The notes: generated by a model from the letters alone, not told the origin. A stretch of DNA of 64,000 nucleotides from Pseudoflavonifractor phocaeensis (GCF_021531815.1 NZ_JADYUM010000002.1:62001-126000); one strand, 5' to 3'; numbered from the stretch's first letter, positions 26,237-36,981 are shown. Made by a program: numbers and translations.

Positions 26237-29200
26237 TTACTTCATGCAGCGATACAGGAACGTCACGATCTGGGCGCGGGTGCAGTCGCTATCAGGGCTG
26301 AAGGTGGTAGCGGAAGTGCCGGCGGTAATCTCCTTCTCCACAGCCCAAACGACCGCGCTGTTGTAGTAGGCGTCAGCCGCTACATCGGTGAAGGGATTCA
26401 CTCGGTCAGCAACGGGAGACTCCTGGGCGCGCCACAGGAAGGTGACGATCTGCGCGCGGGTGCACTTGGCGTCAGGGCTGAAAGTGGTGGCGGAAGTACC
26501 GGCGGTGACGCCATTCTCCACGGCCCACAGAACCGCGTCGTGATAGTAGCTGCCCTCGGCCACGTCGGTGAAGGACATCGCGTGGCTCTGCGGAGCGGGG
26601 CTGCCGGCGGCGCGCCACAGGAAGGTGACGGCCTGAGCGCGGGTACAGGTGGCATCGGGAGAGAAGGTAGTGGCGGAAGTGCCAGCGGTGATGCCCTGCT
26701 CAACGGCCCAGTTCACTGCCTCCTCATAGTAGCTGCCTTTCGGTATATCGCTGAAGGACGACGCCGCAGCTTCCTGCCAACCGGCATATACGGTGATGTT
26801 GCCGGTGAGAGTCACTTTTGTGATCTTTTCGGTCAGAGCCTTGTCCGCATACCAACCAGTAAAGATGTACCCGCTGCGTGTGGGCGTGGAAGCAGTGAGG
26901 TCAACGGTAGCGCCAGACTTCTTTTGCAGTGCCGAAATTTTACTGCCGCCGTTAGTCTCAAAATTCAGCGTGTAATAGTCAGAACCGGAGGCCTGGGAAG
27001 GATCTGGGGTCAAATAGATCGTGTAGGTGCGGGTAGTGGAATCGTCTGCCGCTGTGATGGTCACAGTGACAGTCCGAAGGACGTAGCCGCCGGAGATAGC
27101 CATCATGCGGTTTTCCGCAGGTTCACCATTCACAGTGACGGTGGCTCCGCCACCCTCAGGAATCACGGTGAGCAGATACTGACCGGGGGATACATTCTCT
27201 ACCACAGCGCTGTCATTCTCGTCGAAACTGCCGATCGTAAGAGGCAGGCCGTCGATGGTGATGCTGGCCGCATTGGCATTGGAGAAGCTGCTGCCGCCCG
27301 ACTCCGCCTCGCCGTAGCGCAGGACCACGCGGGAACCGCTCTGGGAGAAGGCGACAGGGATGGTGCGGATCTCCTCGCACGCAAGCGATACATTGCCGAT
27401 GCTCTGGGTCTCCAGCAGCTGACCGCTGTTGTCCAGGAGAGCGGCCAGCAGATAGCCGCCGCTGCTGCTGGGCTGGAGCGTATGGCTGCGGAGCTGGACG
27501 TTGGCGGCGGAAGTGCCATTGGCGTTGGTCAGCTCCACCGACGTGGTCACGCTGGCGTTGCCACTGCGCGCCAGCAGGCTGTGGAAGGTGATGCTCTTCT
27601 GGTTGTTCTGGGTGTCGGCCTCAGGCATTTCCGCCCAGCTGCCGTCCGGCAGATGCCGCTCCACGCGGGCCTTGACGAACAGGGTCACGCCGGAGTCGGG
27701 GATCTCGGTCAGCCCAGCGTCCTCCATGTAGGAGGCGATGTTAAAGTCAAGCTCCTTTGCAAAGCCGGCGCTGTCGATCCTGCTCAGGTCTTCCGAGCCG
27801 TTGATCGTGACCTCATAGCCCGTATCCGCAGTGCCGTCCTCGAAATACTTGCCGTTGATGCGGGTGGAGCAGCTGGGGTCGGTGTATACACCCAGCACCA
27901 CCCGGCGGCCGGACTTGTTCAGCGCGGCGGCGGACTGGTTATACAGGGTGGCCAGGAAGGTGCGGTGGCCGTCCTGCTCGCCGGTCACGGTCAGGGTGGA
28001 GATGCCCACATCGGGGTAATCCAGATGGACGGTGCCGGTGGCCGTTTTTGTTTCGCCGTCTCTAAATCCGGCGGTGACGGTGTAGCCCAGATCATCGATG
28101 ACGCTGCCGGTTTTGACCACCACGGAGAGGGCCTTGCTCCGGCCGGGCAGCAGGGTCTGGCCGCTGAAGGTCTGCGTCTGGCCGCCCAGGGTCACGCTGA
28201 TGCTGTCGATGGCGTGGATGCCCTGGTTGCTGACGGTGAAGGTGACGGGGATATAGCTGTTGGCGGCCAGAGTGGTGTAGTCCACATTGGTGCCGATGAC
28301 CTCCACCTTGTCGGCGTAGGTCTCAGAAGCGCTGAAGAGGTTCACAGTCTCCTTGGGGACCATGGCTGTGAAGGTCTGTTCCTCGCCATTGACGGTGTAG
28401 GTGTACTCGACCTCCTCATAGGTAGTAGGATCATCCTCCTCTTCGACTTCGGTATTGGGATCATCCGCAATGATTTCGGAGTAGGTAGTGCCCTGGAGCA
28501 CCGCCCGGACATCGGTGCCCCTCTCGGTATAGGCATCGATAGAATTCAGATGGGTGTTGTCGAGCAGGGCGGCCACCTCCACGGCGGCGGAAGCGCCGTA
28601 GCTGGGTTCTTCCACACTGCCGAAGTTGCTGAACTTGATGGCGCGGATCACGTCGTTGTCCGCGTCGCCGGTATTGGCATCGTCCCACAGCAGGGACAGC
28701 TCATCCAGGCTGTCCGCGCCCTTGACAAAGGCAAACTTGCCGTTGAAGGACTCGGTGGAGACCATGTCGCTGAGGGAGGCGGGCAGGTCGTTGTGGGGTG
28801 CGCCGTTTGTGTCGATGGTCAGCAGGCCGATATCGCCCTGGTCATCCGGCTCCCGATACCAGCCCAGCACGAAGCGGTCGCCGGCGGTGGTGAGCTGGGG
28901 ATCGGCATCGGTATAGTCGTTGGTGGTGACCCGGACAGTCTTGACGGCATCCTCTGCATTGCCGGCAGTGCCGGTGTTCACCAGGGCGTAATAGATCTCG
29001 GTGTCTGCCGCGCCGTCATCGGTATCCTCCACCGTGTAGGCGACGAGGGCGGTGTCATTGATCATCTCAATGGACATACTGCTGACACTGCCGGAACTGC
29101 CGTTGTAGAGCGTGTAGGTCTCCTGGCTCCAGTTACCGTTTTTGTAGATCTTGAACAGGATGCGGTTCTCGGTGAAGGTCAGCAGACTGTCGCCCTGCTG

Positions 29201-32200
29201 CACCGAGCGCCAGGCCGCCACGGCCTTGGAGCCGTCGGCGCTGATGGCGATAATGGGGGTGAGCTCCTGGGTGGCGTTTTCGGTCAGGCGGGTGGTAGCC
29301 CACTCAGAGCCGTTCCAGATGGAGGCCACTACCTCCAGACCGCGGGTGAGGGCAAGCTGCTGTTCCTGGGTGACAATGGCGTTGGGGCTGAGATCCAGGT
29401 GGGCGCTCTGCCGCAGCCAGATGGCGGCGGCGTGGCCACGATCGCCGTCAAGGTCCAGGTCGCTGTCGCCATAGCCGTCAAAGCCGGCGGGGCTGGAGAT
29501 GGCGGTGCCGTCGGGGAAGGAGCCGCCGTCTGCCAGGGAATAGCGCACCTCCACATCCTCCACGTCAGTACTGTCTGCGTCGGAGAGGTAGACCAGCATG
29601 CCGCCGTCATCCAAGATCATGGGCATGGAGAAGGGGTAGGAGTTGGTTTCGATTGCTTTGAGCTTATTCGGGTTGTCCAGACTCATGAGGGAAATTCCGC
29701 TGTCTCCGCCCAACCAGATGCGATCGCCCTCTTCGAGGTACTCACGGCTCTGTACCCGGACCTCGCCGCCGCTGGTGGCAACGACTACCTGGCGGTCCAG
29801 AGACTGGGTGCTGTAGGGGCTGATCTGGGTGTTCTTTCCATCGATCCAGCCGGTTTTGTAGCCGCTTTGGTTGTTGGCCCAGGATTCGGTGATCTCGTCC
29901 CATTTACGCAGCGGCCATTGGTCGCCCACGGTGATGGAGACGAGGTCGAATTTCAGCACCATGGAGCCGACGCCGATCTTCTCCCGCAGGCCGATCTTGC
30001 CGTCCAGCTGGACGAAATCGCCGTAGCTGCTGTCCGATTCATCTCCCCGGCTCAGAATGAGACTTTCGGTGTTCAGTTCCACGTCGCCGTAAGCGCCAGC
30101 GGTGAAAGCAATGCCGTACTTGTCAATGCCAAGGCCGCCGTAAAGCTCGATGAAGGCGTTGACGCGGATGGAGGTGAGATAGTCGTTGATGGCCTGGATC
30201 ATTTCCGTGGTGCCCTGACCGCTGCCCAGTGCCTCAGCATAGCGGATGGCGGTCTCCAGCGTGACCACCAGGCCGCCGCGAAGGGTAACGCTGTAGTTAT
30301 AGAGAATGGGCTTGAACCTCTGCTTCACGATGGCCAATTCGATCTCCTTGCCGAAGCGCATCGCCCCGCCGGTGGTGAGGACCTCCCACCGGCCCTCGTC
30401 GAAGTTATAGCAGATCTCGGCGGTCATCCAGCCCTGCATCACTTTGCCTGTGCCAAACAGCCGGGTGGCCAGGGCGGTGTTGTCCTCCTGCAGGCGTTCG
30501 AAATAGGTGCCGTCGGACATGGCCTTATAGTCGCCGACGGTGAACCCGGCGAAGGAGACCTGCTCCAGATCCTGTACCACATGGGCCGGTTCCACATAGA
30601 CGCCGCGCTCGTCATAGCGCAGGTCGGACATGAGGGTGGTGTCGTATCCCGTCCAGACGTAGGCGGAGAAGATGGTGGGGTCCTCCGTGGGCATGAGGAC
30701 GGTGCGGATCAGTCCCAGCTTGGCCCCGACCCCTTCCAACAGGCTGAGGGCGTCGATGAGGTCGTCGGCTATCTTCAGGACCGTGTTGTCAAGTTTGGGG
30801 TAGACGCTGGACCCGGCGAGGGTCAGCCGGGACATCAGGCCGATGACGGACTCGGACTCGGAAACCTTTTCCACCGCCGTCATGTCGATGAGGCCGAAGG
30901 ACAGGGTCAGGGTGCGCTCCATGGCTCCGCTGCCGTTGTAGAGCACCAGTTCCATGGGGATGCGGGTAGTCGCCTTGAAGTCCCCGAAGCTGTCAGTGCT
31001 GATGAGGGTGACATTTTCCAGCAGGGGGATGGAGGAGAAGGGATAGGAGGCGGTGTGGGCGTTGGCGTGGGTCTGGCCGGAGAGCTTCACCGCCGTCTCC
31101 TGGGCGCGGACATCGAAGGAATACCCGGTGTCCTGGGTGGATACCTGCTCCATGCCCCAGAGCATCAGCCGGGTGGACAGGCGCACAGTGGTGTAATCGG
31201 CGCTGGGGCCCACCACGCCGGTGTGGCGGCGCACATTGATCTCCCGGCCGGTGTAATAATCCACCGTCTGGGTGGCGATCACCGGCTTGACCTCGCTGGC
31301 CGCTGTCAGCGTCAGCAGATTGCCGCCGGAGCGGACCACGTCCGCATGGGTCATCTGGGTGTCGAACTCCACCAGCTCGGGCTGGTATTCGTCATTTTCA
31401 AAGCGCAGCTCAAAGACGAAGCGGAAGAGATCGTTCTGGTCCAGCTTATTGCTCGGATCCTGCTGGCTGAAGAACTGGGTGCTGTCCATATACACCTGCA
31501 GAACGCCGTTGTCATCGGTTTTAAAGACCTGGTCCACCTTGCCGTCCAGGCTGGCGGTGCCGGTGCTGGTCTTGGAGAACTTGGCGTCGTAGCAGTAGGC
31601 GGTGTCCCGCTGGGAAGCGTCCGTCACCTGGTCCAGATTGCGGTACACGCCGCCCCGCAGGGTCACATTGGCGTTGGACAGGGGGGTGCCGTCGGGCTTG
31701 AAGATGGTCAGCTCCATGGAGGCGGCGGGGCGCAGCTCCACGGCGTTCAGGGGGTACAGCTCGTCAAAGACGCCGTTGCCCTCGCCGCTTTTCAGGTTGA
31801 CGTTGTAGGTGTCTCCCAGCATACTGGCGGTGCCCCGGTAGATCTTGCCGTCCTCGGTGCTGGCGCAGCGCAGGTCAGAGGCGATACCGTTGGGCTCGTA
31901 CAGGGCCAGAGAGCCGTCCGAATTGCTGACGACGGTGTGGGTGTTGCCTTTGCCGTCCTCATAGGAGACGGTGGTCTGTACCGCGGGGGTAAACTGGAAG
32001 AGGTAGAGCTTGTTTTTCAGCATCTCCACGTTGACCGTCACGCTGGAGGACAGGCTGGGGAGGCTGGCGTGCTGGGCGGTGACGGTGGTGGAGCCCTCCG
32101 ACAGGCCGCACAGCATCATCAGCGCCTTGGGGATGTAGTAGAGATAGCTGAAATTCTCCAGCGGCTCGTAATAGCTGCCCTGGCGGTAATTGATGGATAC

Positions 32201-35200
32201 GATCTCCTGAAGCTTTTTGGCGGTGTCGGTGATGTTGGCGTTCTGGGCGCTCTCCGTGGTGCTCCACTGGAACATGTCGTTGACATAGTTCCAGTCGTAG
32301 TCCCCGTAGTTGATGCTGATGCTCTCCATCAGGCCCAGCTGGCCGCGCAGGGCGGCGATGGCCTGCGCGGAGGTCAGGCCGTCAAAGGTCGTTCCGTCAT
32401 AGTTGGTGATCGAGGGGTCGGTGGAGGTGGCGGTCTCGGCGACCTGGTTTTTCAGGGTGATCTCGTCCACCTTCTTGCCGCCCACCACCAGATCCAGCGC
32501 GCCGCTGCGGTAGACGGTGACGATGACGGAGGCGGTGCTCCAGGTGGGGTCGGAGGCATTTTTCGCCTTGACCATGACGACGTACTCGTCCTTCAGGCCG
32601 GAGGGCGTGTCGGGGACGAGGGTGTAGCTGCCGCTGGTTTCCTCGCTCACGTCGGTGATGTGGCTATCCTTGAAGATCTCGCCGTTTTTCTCCACCCGGA
32701 AGTCAAAGCCGCAGGTGGCGAGGTTGGTGGTATCCCAGTTATCCAACGTCCAGGTGATGCCCAGTGTCTTGTCGCTGGTGAGCAGGGGCGCTTTGGTCCA
32801 GGGAAGCGTGACCTTGGCGGGCTGGGAGCGCACCACGATGTAGGCATCGGTGCTCAGAGGTCTGGTCTCACCGTAGTAGCTGGCCGTGGAGGTGAGGGTC
32901 ACGCGATAGCCGGGGGTGTCCCCCTTGGAGATGGTGGTCAGATACTTGCCGGGGACGGTGACTTCGGTCTTGTCGCGGGTAAGCTTGTCCGTCCAAAGGG
33001 CGGTGGGCTCGCCGTTCTCACTCAGCTCATACAGCGTCCAGGTGATGCGGCTGTCGTCGCCGTCGGAATACTCCGTGCCCAGATTGGAGGTGAAGGAGAA
33101 GGTCAGGTCGGTGTCCTTCCGGGCGAAGAAGGTGTTGGCGTTGCTGGGCAGCAGGAGGGTGGGCCGCTTGTCGTCCTTCACGGTGATCTCAATGGCGTTG
33201 GAAGCCTGCGACTCCCCGACGGAGCCGCCGTTTTTGGACCAGAGGGTCAGGGTGGCGGTGCCCTCCTTCTTGGGGGCGATGGTAACGGTGGAGGCGCTTT
33301 GCAGGTTGTTTACCGTGCCCTGGTAGGAGACGGTGAACACGCTCTCGTCGCTGGATTTCCAATAGAATTGGTCGGTCCCCTTGTAGGTGTGGTCCGTCTG
33401 GGTGCCGGTAGCAGCGGAGAAGATGGGGTAGGTCTGATCCTGCTTGAAGACCACGTTGTCCGTGCCGGAGGGCCATTGGTCGGCGCTGATGGTGTAAGCG
33501 TTTTCATCAGCCTTCACGATGGCCTTTTGGGTGCAGGTGGCGTAGGCACCGTAGTATTTCGCGTTTGTGCTGGTGTCGCTTTCTTCCACGTACAGCTCCA
33601 CGGTGTAGTCCTTGGTGCCCTCGGCCAGAGCGGGCAGGTCAATGTTGTAGACCACGCTAATGCCGTCCTGCTGAAGAACGGCTTCGCTGTACTTCGTGCT
33701 CTCGTTCCCGTTGAGGATGACGGAGAGGGTGAAGGGCTTCTTGTTCGCTGCTGCCACCTTCCAGTTGCCCCAAAGCTGTTCGGTCAGGTCGTTGTCTTTC
33801 AGACCTACCGTCACGGTCATTTGGGTGGGGTCGTCCTGATCCACCGTGGCGGAGACGGAATCGATGGTTTCCTTCACAGAGGCTTTGCGGATACAATCCT
33901 TAAAGGTGTAGGGCTTGTCGAAGGTCACATTGGAAAAGTAGTTTACAGAGGTATCCATGGCGCTACTGTTCCCCTGGCCGGCGCTTACATTCGATACACG
34001 GATGCCGGTGTCGCCGGGCTGCACGGTATAATAGCACACATACAGATTGGAGTAAGTGCTCCAGTTATTAGTCGTTACGGTGCCGTAATAATTCTCGATG
34101 TTGGCGGAGGAGCTGGCGATCTGTGTTGTACCATTGTACAGGATATAGTTGCCCTCCACCGGCTCTGAGAATTCCACGAGGATGGGGATCACGTCGCCGG
34201 GACGGAAGGTCTTATCCCAGGACTGAATGTAGATGTTCTTGACCGTTGGAGCGGTGGTGTCGGCTATGATGATATTACCGTCGGTGGCAAAGGTCAGGGG
34301 GGTCTTCAGGCTGTTGGTCTCAAAGGCCAGCGTGGGGAACGGATTGTCAAACCAACTGCTGGAATAAGTGGGGATCTTCAGGTTGGAAAAGTACAGACCG
34401 ATGCGGCGATTGTCCAGGTTGCCCTTGTTGTTGGCGAAATCGTCGGCAGACGCCTCATTGTAAAGGGCGTCATAGATGGCTTTCATGTCTTTGTCTGTTT
34501 CATCGTAATACCAGCTGCCGCTGACGGCGGCGGCGATCTGTTTCGCCATGCTGGCTTTGGTTCCGGTTCCGCTGTACTGATACAGCGAGGTTCCTTTGGC
34601 AGCCTTGGTCAGAATGCCCTTCTCATTCCAATACAGGTCAAAGTTGCGTGGGGTTAGAACCACTTCCTCGGGGTTGACATTGACATACGTTTCATAAGCA
34701 AAGTATTCATCGTTATCGTCGTTGTCCACCTTCAGGAGGGCATAGGCATCCTTGATGATGACGCTGTGGTCGGCGTCGCCGGCGCCCAGATGCCAGGCGC
34801 CCTTGAAAAGGTTGTTCAGAGGATATGTAGAGGTTCCGTCGCCACTGGCATCGGTCACCGTAAAGTTGGAGGGAGTAAAGGAGAAATAGTTCTTGTCTCC
34901 GATCGTAGTTACATAATTTGTGCCCTCTGCGAAGGAAAAGACCACCGGCGCGCGGTTGGTGGTGTCAGCAACCTTGTAGTTTCCATTCCCACTATTGTAG
35001 TCTCCCCGCACATTTGTCAGCACCTCCGAGATGCCGAAGAAGGGGGCAAACAGGAAATAATTCTGGACGGACTGCTCCGGCGCGCCGGAGAATACGCGGC
35101 TCTGGAACAGGGCCTTTTCATACCCCAGCCAGTGGCCGTTTTCGCCCAAGACGTGCGTGCCGTCACCCCAGGGGTTGTACGTGGTGTCAAAACCATTAAA

Positions 35201-35887
35201 ATAATAGCGCAGCTTCTCCAAGTCCAGCTTGTACTCGATGTAGGTTTCACCCTTGGCCAGAGTGGCAGTGCCATAGCCGTTGACGGGGATGTACTTTGTG
35301 CCAGCGACAGCAACCTGGTCATAGCTATTATCGATGCGGTTCACAAACAGGCCGGACTGGATCTGGATATCATGGGGCGCGGGGACAAAATCGCCGTTCA
35401 CCGATTTGGAAACGCCCACCTGGAAGGTGACGATATCCCCGTCTGCGCTGATCTTCTGAACCAGACGCAGGCTGTGAGCCGAAACGTCGACGGTCGAGGC
35501 GCTGGTGGTCGAGGTGTCGGTGGCCAGCAGGCTCAGCGTATTGGCCACCATACCCACCTGGCTCTCCACCGAGATGGCCTGAAGGAGTAGATCCGCCGTG
35601 ACGGTCTTTCTGGTGGCGTCCACGGTGATGAGGGTGTCCATGTCGTCCTCCTCACACGCGTCCAGCCAGTCCAGCAGAGCGTCCAGACTGTCCAGCTTGG
35701 TGCCGTCTTCCACGGTGAAGGTGTTGTCCTGGATCAGCTGGCCGCTGTCGTCCACCAGTCCAAGCTCGGACATATAGAGGGCGAACTGCTGGGCCGCCTC
35801 ATCCGACTCCACCGCGAAAGCGGTTGTCGGCAGAAGCCCCACCAGCATGCAGACCACAAGCAACAGGCTCAAAATCCGTTTTTTCAT
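26237..35887 (-). CDS. Giant secreted surface protein (3216 aa) with C-terminal SLH domains
   Basis: A 3216-residue exported protein whose signal peptide (VCMLVGLLPTTAFAV at its end) is nearly the same as that of the convergent SLH gene. The long middle region has beta-rich and Ig-like segments, including APTVKNIYIQSWDKTFRPGD (bacterial Ig-like), a segment with LRYDERGVYVEPAH followed by VQDLEQVSFAGF, and CARDB-like domains (NSYIPVTFTVSNQGIHAIDS). An InlB_B-type repeat (about residues 2970-3038) and three SLH domains (about 3040-3216) close it. The ATG at 35887 follows AAAGGAGG and overlaps the tetR stop (ATGA), so expression is coupled to the regulator. Role in surface structure or adhesion is inferred. 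A 2647-codon opposite-strand ORF over it is a shadow. Confidence 0.92.
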   Translation of the reverse strand: MKKRILSLLLVVCMLVGLLPTTAFAVESDEAAQQFALYMSELGLVDDSGQLIQDNTFTVEDGTKLDSLDALLDWLDACEEDDMDTLITVDATRKTVTADLLLQAISVESQVGMVANTLSLLATDTSTTSASTVDVSAHSLRLVQKISADGDIVTFQVGVSKSVNGDFVPAPHDIQIQSGLFVNRIDNSYDQVAVAGTKYIPVNGYGTATLAKGETYIEYKLDLEKLRYYFNGFDTTYNPWGDGTHVLGENGHWLGYEKALFQSRVFSGAPEQSVQNYFLFAPFFGISEVLTNVRGDYNSGNGNYKVADTTNRAPVVFSFAEGTNYVTTIGDKNYFSFTPSNFTVTDASGDGTSTYPLNNLFKGAWHLGAGDADHSVIIKDAYALLKVDNDDNDEYFAYETYVNVNPEEVVLTPRNFDLYWNEKGILTKAAKGTSLYQYSGTGTKASMAKQIAAAVSGSWYYDETDKDMKAIYDALYNEASADDFANNKGNLDNRRIGLYFSNLKIPTYSSSWFDNPFPTLAFETNSLKTPLTFATDGNIIIADTTAPTVKNIYIQSWDKTFRPGDVIPILVEFSEPVEGNYILYNGTTQIASSSANIENYYGTVTTNNWSTYSNLYVCYYTVQPGDTGIRVSNVSAGQGNSSAMDTSVNYFSNVTFDKPYTFKDCIRKASVKETIDSVSATVDQDDPTQMTVTVGLKDNDLTEQLWGNWKVAAANKKPFTLSVILNGNESTKYSEAVLQQDGISVVYNIDLPALAEGTKDYTVELYVEESDTSTNAKYYGAYATCTQKAIVKADENAYTISADQWPSGTDNVVFKQDQTYPIFSAATGTQTDHTYKGTDQFYWKSSDESVFTVSYQGTVNNLQSASTVTIAPKKEGTATLTLWSKNGGSVGESQASNAIEITVKDDKRPTLLLPSNANTFFARKDTDLTFSFTSNLGTEYSDGDDSRITWTLYELSENGEPTALWTDKLTRDKTEVTVPGKYLTTISKGDTPGYRVTLTSTASYYGETRPLSTDAYIVVRSQPAKVTLPWTKAPLLTSDKTLGITWTLDNWDTTNLATCGFDFRVEKNGEIFKDSHITDVSEETSGSYTLVPDTPSGLKDEYVVMVKAKNASDPTWSTASVIVTVYRSGALDLVVGGKKVDEITLKNQVAETATSTDPSITNYDGTTFDGLTSAQAIAALRGQLGLMESISINYGDYDWNYVNDMFQWSTTESAQNANITDTAKKLQEIVSINYRQGSYYEPLENFSYLYYIPKALMMLCGLSEGSTTVTAQHASLPSLSSSVTVNVEMLKNKLYLFQFTPAVQTTVSYEDGKGNTHTVVSNSDGSLALYEPNGIASDLRCASTEDGKIYRGTASMLGDTYNVNLKSGEGNGVFDELYPLNAVELRPAASMELTIFKPDGTPLSNANVTLRGGVYRNLDQVTDASQRDTAYCYDAKFSKTSTGTASLDGKVDQVFKTDDNGVLQVYMDSTQFFSQQDPSNKLDQNDLFRFVFELRFENDEYQPELVEFDTQMTHADVVRSGGNLLTLTAASEVKPVIATQTVDYYTGREINVRRHTGVVGPSADYTTVRLSTRLMLWGMEQVSTQDTGYSFDVRAQETAVKLSGQTHANAHTASYPFSSIPLLENVTLISTDSFGDFKATTRIPMELVLYNGSGAMERTLTLSFGLIDMTAVEKVSESESVIGLMSRLTLAGSSVYPKLDNTVLKIADDLIDALSLLEGVGAKLGLIRTVLMPTEDPTIFSAYVWTGYDTTLMSDLRYDERGVYVEPAHVVQDLEQVSFAGFTVGDYKAMSDGTYFERLQEDNTALATRLFGTGKVMQGWMTAEICYNFDEGRWEVLTTGGAMRFGKEIELAIVKQRFKPILYNYSVTLRGGLVVTLETAIRYAEALGSGQGTTEMIQAINDYLTSIRVNAFIELYGGLGIDKYGIAFTAGAYGDVELNTESLILSRGDESDSSYGDFVQLDGKIGLREKIGVGSMVLKFDLVSITVGDQWPLRKWDEITESWANNQSGYKTGWIDGKNTQISPYSTQSLDRQVVVATSGGEVRVQSREYLEEGDRIWLGGDSGISLMSLDNPNKLKAIETNSYPFSMPMILDDGGMLVYLSDADSTDVEDVEVRYSLADGGSFPDGTAISSPAGFDGYGDSDLDLDGDRGHAAAIWLRQSAHLDLSPNAIVTQEQQLALTRGLEVVASIWNGSEWATTRLTENATQELTPIIAISADGSKAVAAWRSVQQGDSLLTFTENRILFKIYKNGNWSQETYTLYNGSSGSVSSMSIEMINDTALVAYTVEDTDDGAADTEIYYALVNTGTAGNAEDAVKTVRVTTNDYTDADPQLTTAGDRFVLGWYREPDDQGDIGLLTIDTNGAPHNDLPASLSDMVSTESFNGKFAFVKGADSLDELSLLWDDANTGDADNDVIRAIKFSNFGSVEEPSYGASAAVEVAALLDNTHLNSIDAYTERGTDVRAVLQGTTYSEIIADDPNTEVEEEDDPTTYEEVEYTYTVNGEEQTFTAMVPKETVNLFSASETYADKVEVIGTNVDYTTLAANSYIPVTFTVSNQGIHAIDSISVTLGGQTQTFSGQTLLPGRSKALSVVVKTGSVIDDLGYTVTAGFRDGETKTATGTVHLDYPDVGISTLTVTGEQDGHRTFLATLYNQSAAALNKSGRRVVLGVYTDPSCSTRINGKYFEDGTADTGYEVTINGSEDLSRIDSAGFAKELDFNIASYMEDAGLTEIPDSGVTLFVKARVERHLPDGSWAEMPEADTQNNQKSITFHSLLARSGNASVTTSVELTNANGTSAANVQLRSHTLQPSSSGGYLLAALLDNSGQLLETQSIGNVSLACEEIRTIPVAFSQSGSRVVLRYGEAESGGSSFSNANAASITIDGLPLTIGSFDENDSAVVENVSPGQYLLTVIPEGGGATVTVNGEPAENRMMAISGGYVLRTVTVTITAADDSTTRTYTIYLTPDPSQASGSDYYTLNFETNGGSKISALQKKSGATVDLTASTPTRSGYIFTGWYADKALTEKITKVTLTGNITVYAGWQEAAASSFSDIPKGSYYEEAVNWAVEQGITAGTSATTFSPDATCTRAQAVTFLWRAAGSPAPQSHAMSFTDVAEGSYYHDAVLWAVENGVTAGTSATTFSPDAKCTRAQIVTFLWRAQESPVADRVNPFTDVAADAYYNSAVVWAVEKEITAGTSATTFSPDSDCTRAQIVTFLYRCMK

Positions 35888-36492
35888 TTGTTTCGTCCTC
35901 CTTTGGAAATTGCTTTCGGGTTATATTTCATCACAAATAATTCCAGCGTTTCTTTCAGCGTTTCTATCTGGGATCTCATATAGAACTCGTCCTCGAACAG
36001 CGCGTAATGTACGCAAGCCCGAATCAGAATGAAGATCAGCGGCGTGATCTTTTGATAGGGGATCCCCAGCTTGCCCTCCAGGCCTTTTGCGTACTCGGTA
36101 TAGCGCTGATCGACCCCCGCAAAGAATTTCTTTCCGTATTCCCTGTATTTCGGGTGGGTGTACACCTGATACATCAGGCGGTATTTCTTCCCGTGCTTTT
36201 CCGACGTCCAGTAGGGTATCTCGTCAAGAAACCGCCACAAGTCCTCCACATCCGCGGGGGCTTTTGCCATAAAGTCATCTTCTACCTTGCTCATGCAGTA
36301 TTCGGTGGACTGGATGATCAGGTCATCCAGGTCCTTGAAATAGGTATAAATCATCGTCGTGTTATATCCGCAATGCTTCGCCAGGGTGCGAATACCGGTG
36401 CCGTGAAGTCCCAGTTCGGCAAAACCGTTATAGCATTTTTCCATAAGCTCAATTTTTTTGGCGTTCCACTGTTCTTGCGTGTAATTCGCCAT
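35884..36492 (-). CDS. TetR-family transcriptional regulator
   Basis: A 202-residue regulator. The N-terminal TetR helix-turn-helix is at about residues 8-55: LMEKCYNGFAELGLHGTGIR, then TLAKHCGYNTTMIYTYFKDLDDLI. A helical ligand-binding domain follows. The start at 36492 (MANYTQEQWN) has AAGGGG upstream; the longer ORF overlaps the promoter. Its TGA overlaps the ATG of the 3216-aa surface protein, so regulator and giant gene form a two-gene operon. Autoregulation is plausible because an inverted motif (TTCG/CGAA, 36518-36527) lies between the promoter and the start. Confidence 0.9.
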   Translation of the reverse strand: MANYTQEQWNAKKIELMEKCYNGFAELGLHGTGIRTLAKHCGYNTTMIYTYFKDLDDLIIQSTEYCMSKVEDDFMAKAPADVEDLWRFLDEIPYWTSEKHGKKYRLMYQVYTHPKYREYGKKFFAGVDQRYTEYAKGLEGKLGIPYQKITPLIFILIRACVHYALFEDEFYMRSQIETLKETLELFVMKYNPKAISKGGRNK

Positions 36493-36531
36493 CGAATCGC
36501 CCCTTTCATTCAAAGCGTTCGTTCGAAATAA

Positions 36532-36560
36532 AGTATAGTACATCCATCCGGAAAAATCAA
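36532..36560 (-). promoter_or_regulatory. Promoter of the tetR-surface protein operon
   Basis: On the minus strand, TTGATT (36555-36560), 17-base spacer, TATACT (36532-36537). The inverted motif at 36518-36527 just downstream is a candidate operator for the TetR protein. Confidence 0.65.
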
Positions 36561-36981
36561 CAGGTCTGTACGGTATCTGCTGGATATTTTTTCAGCAGTC
36601 CGGCAGTCGTTCCTGCGATATTACCTCGCCTGTCGGCGCCTGCGTCAGGCAGATTTTTCTCTATGGTTGCATCGGGAGCATGTACTCCCATTGTCCATCC
36701 CGTAAATATTCACTCAGGGGCGCTGCGGCTTTATCTTGGATTATGGCATCGCATGCCCTGCGAGGCCTTGACGATGATTAGTATTAGCGCGATCATCGAG
36801 TTGGAAAGAAGTCAAACCATTTGAGTATTGCAATGGGACTCTGCTCATGACCACAACGGATACCACAGAGGTTTCCGGGACAGGCGGGAACATCTGGCAC
36901 AAGAGGACACAAGACCATTCGCTTTCCAGACGAAAGGGCTGAAAACAGCCGGAAAGTGTCATAAATCAAGCTCCCGAATCC

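Noticed and set aside
26225-34168. A 2647-codon open frame on the plus strand, opposite the 3216-aa surface protein
   Set aside because: It lies entirely antisense to a gene with a signal peptide, SLH domains and a ribosome site. Its composition (Gly, Val, His, Ala-rich without domains) is typical of a shadow frame in GC-rich coding DNA.
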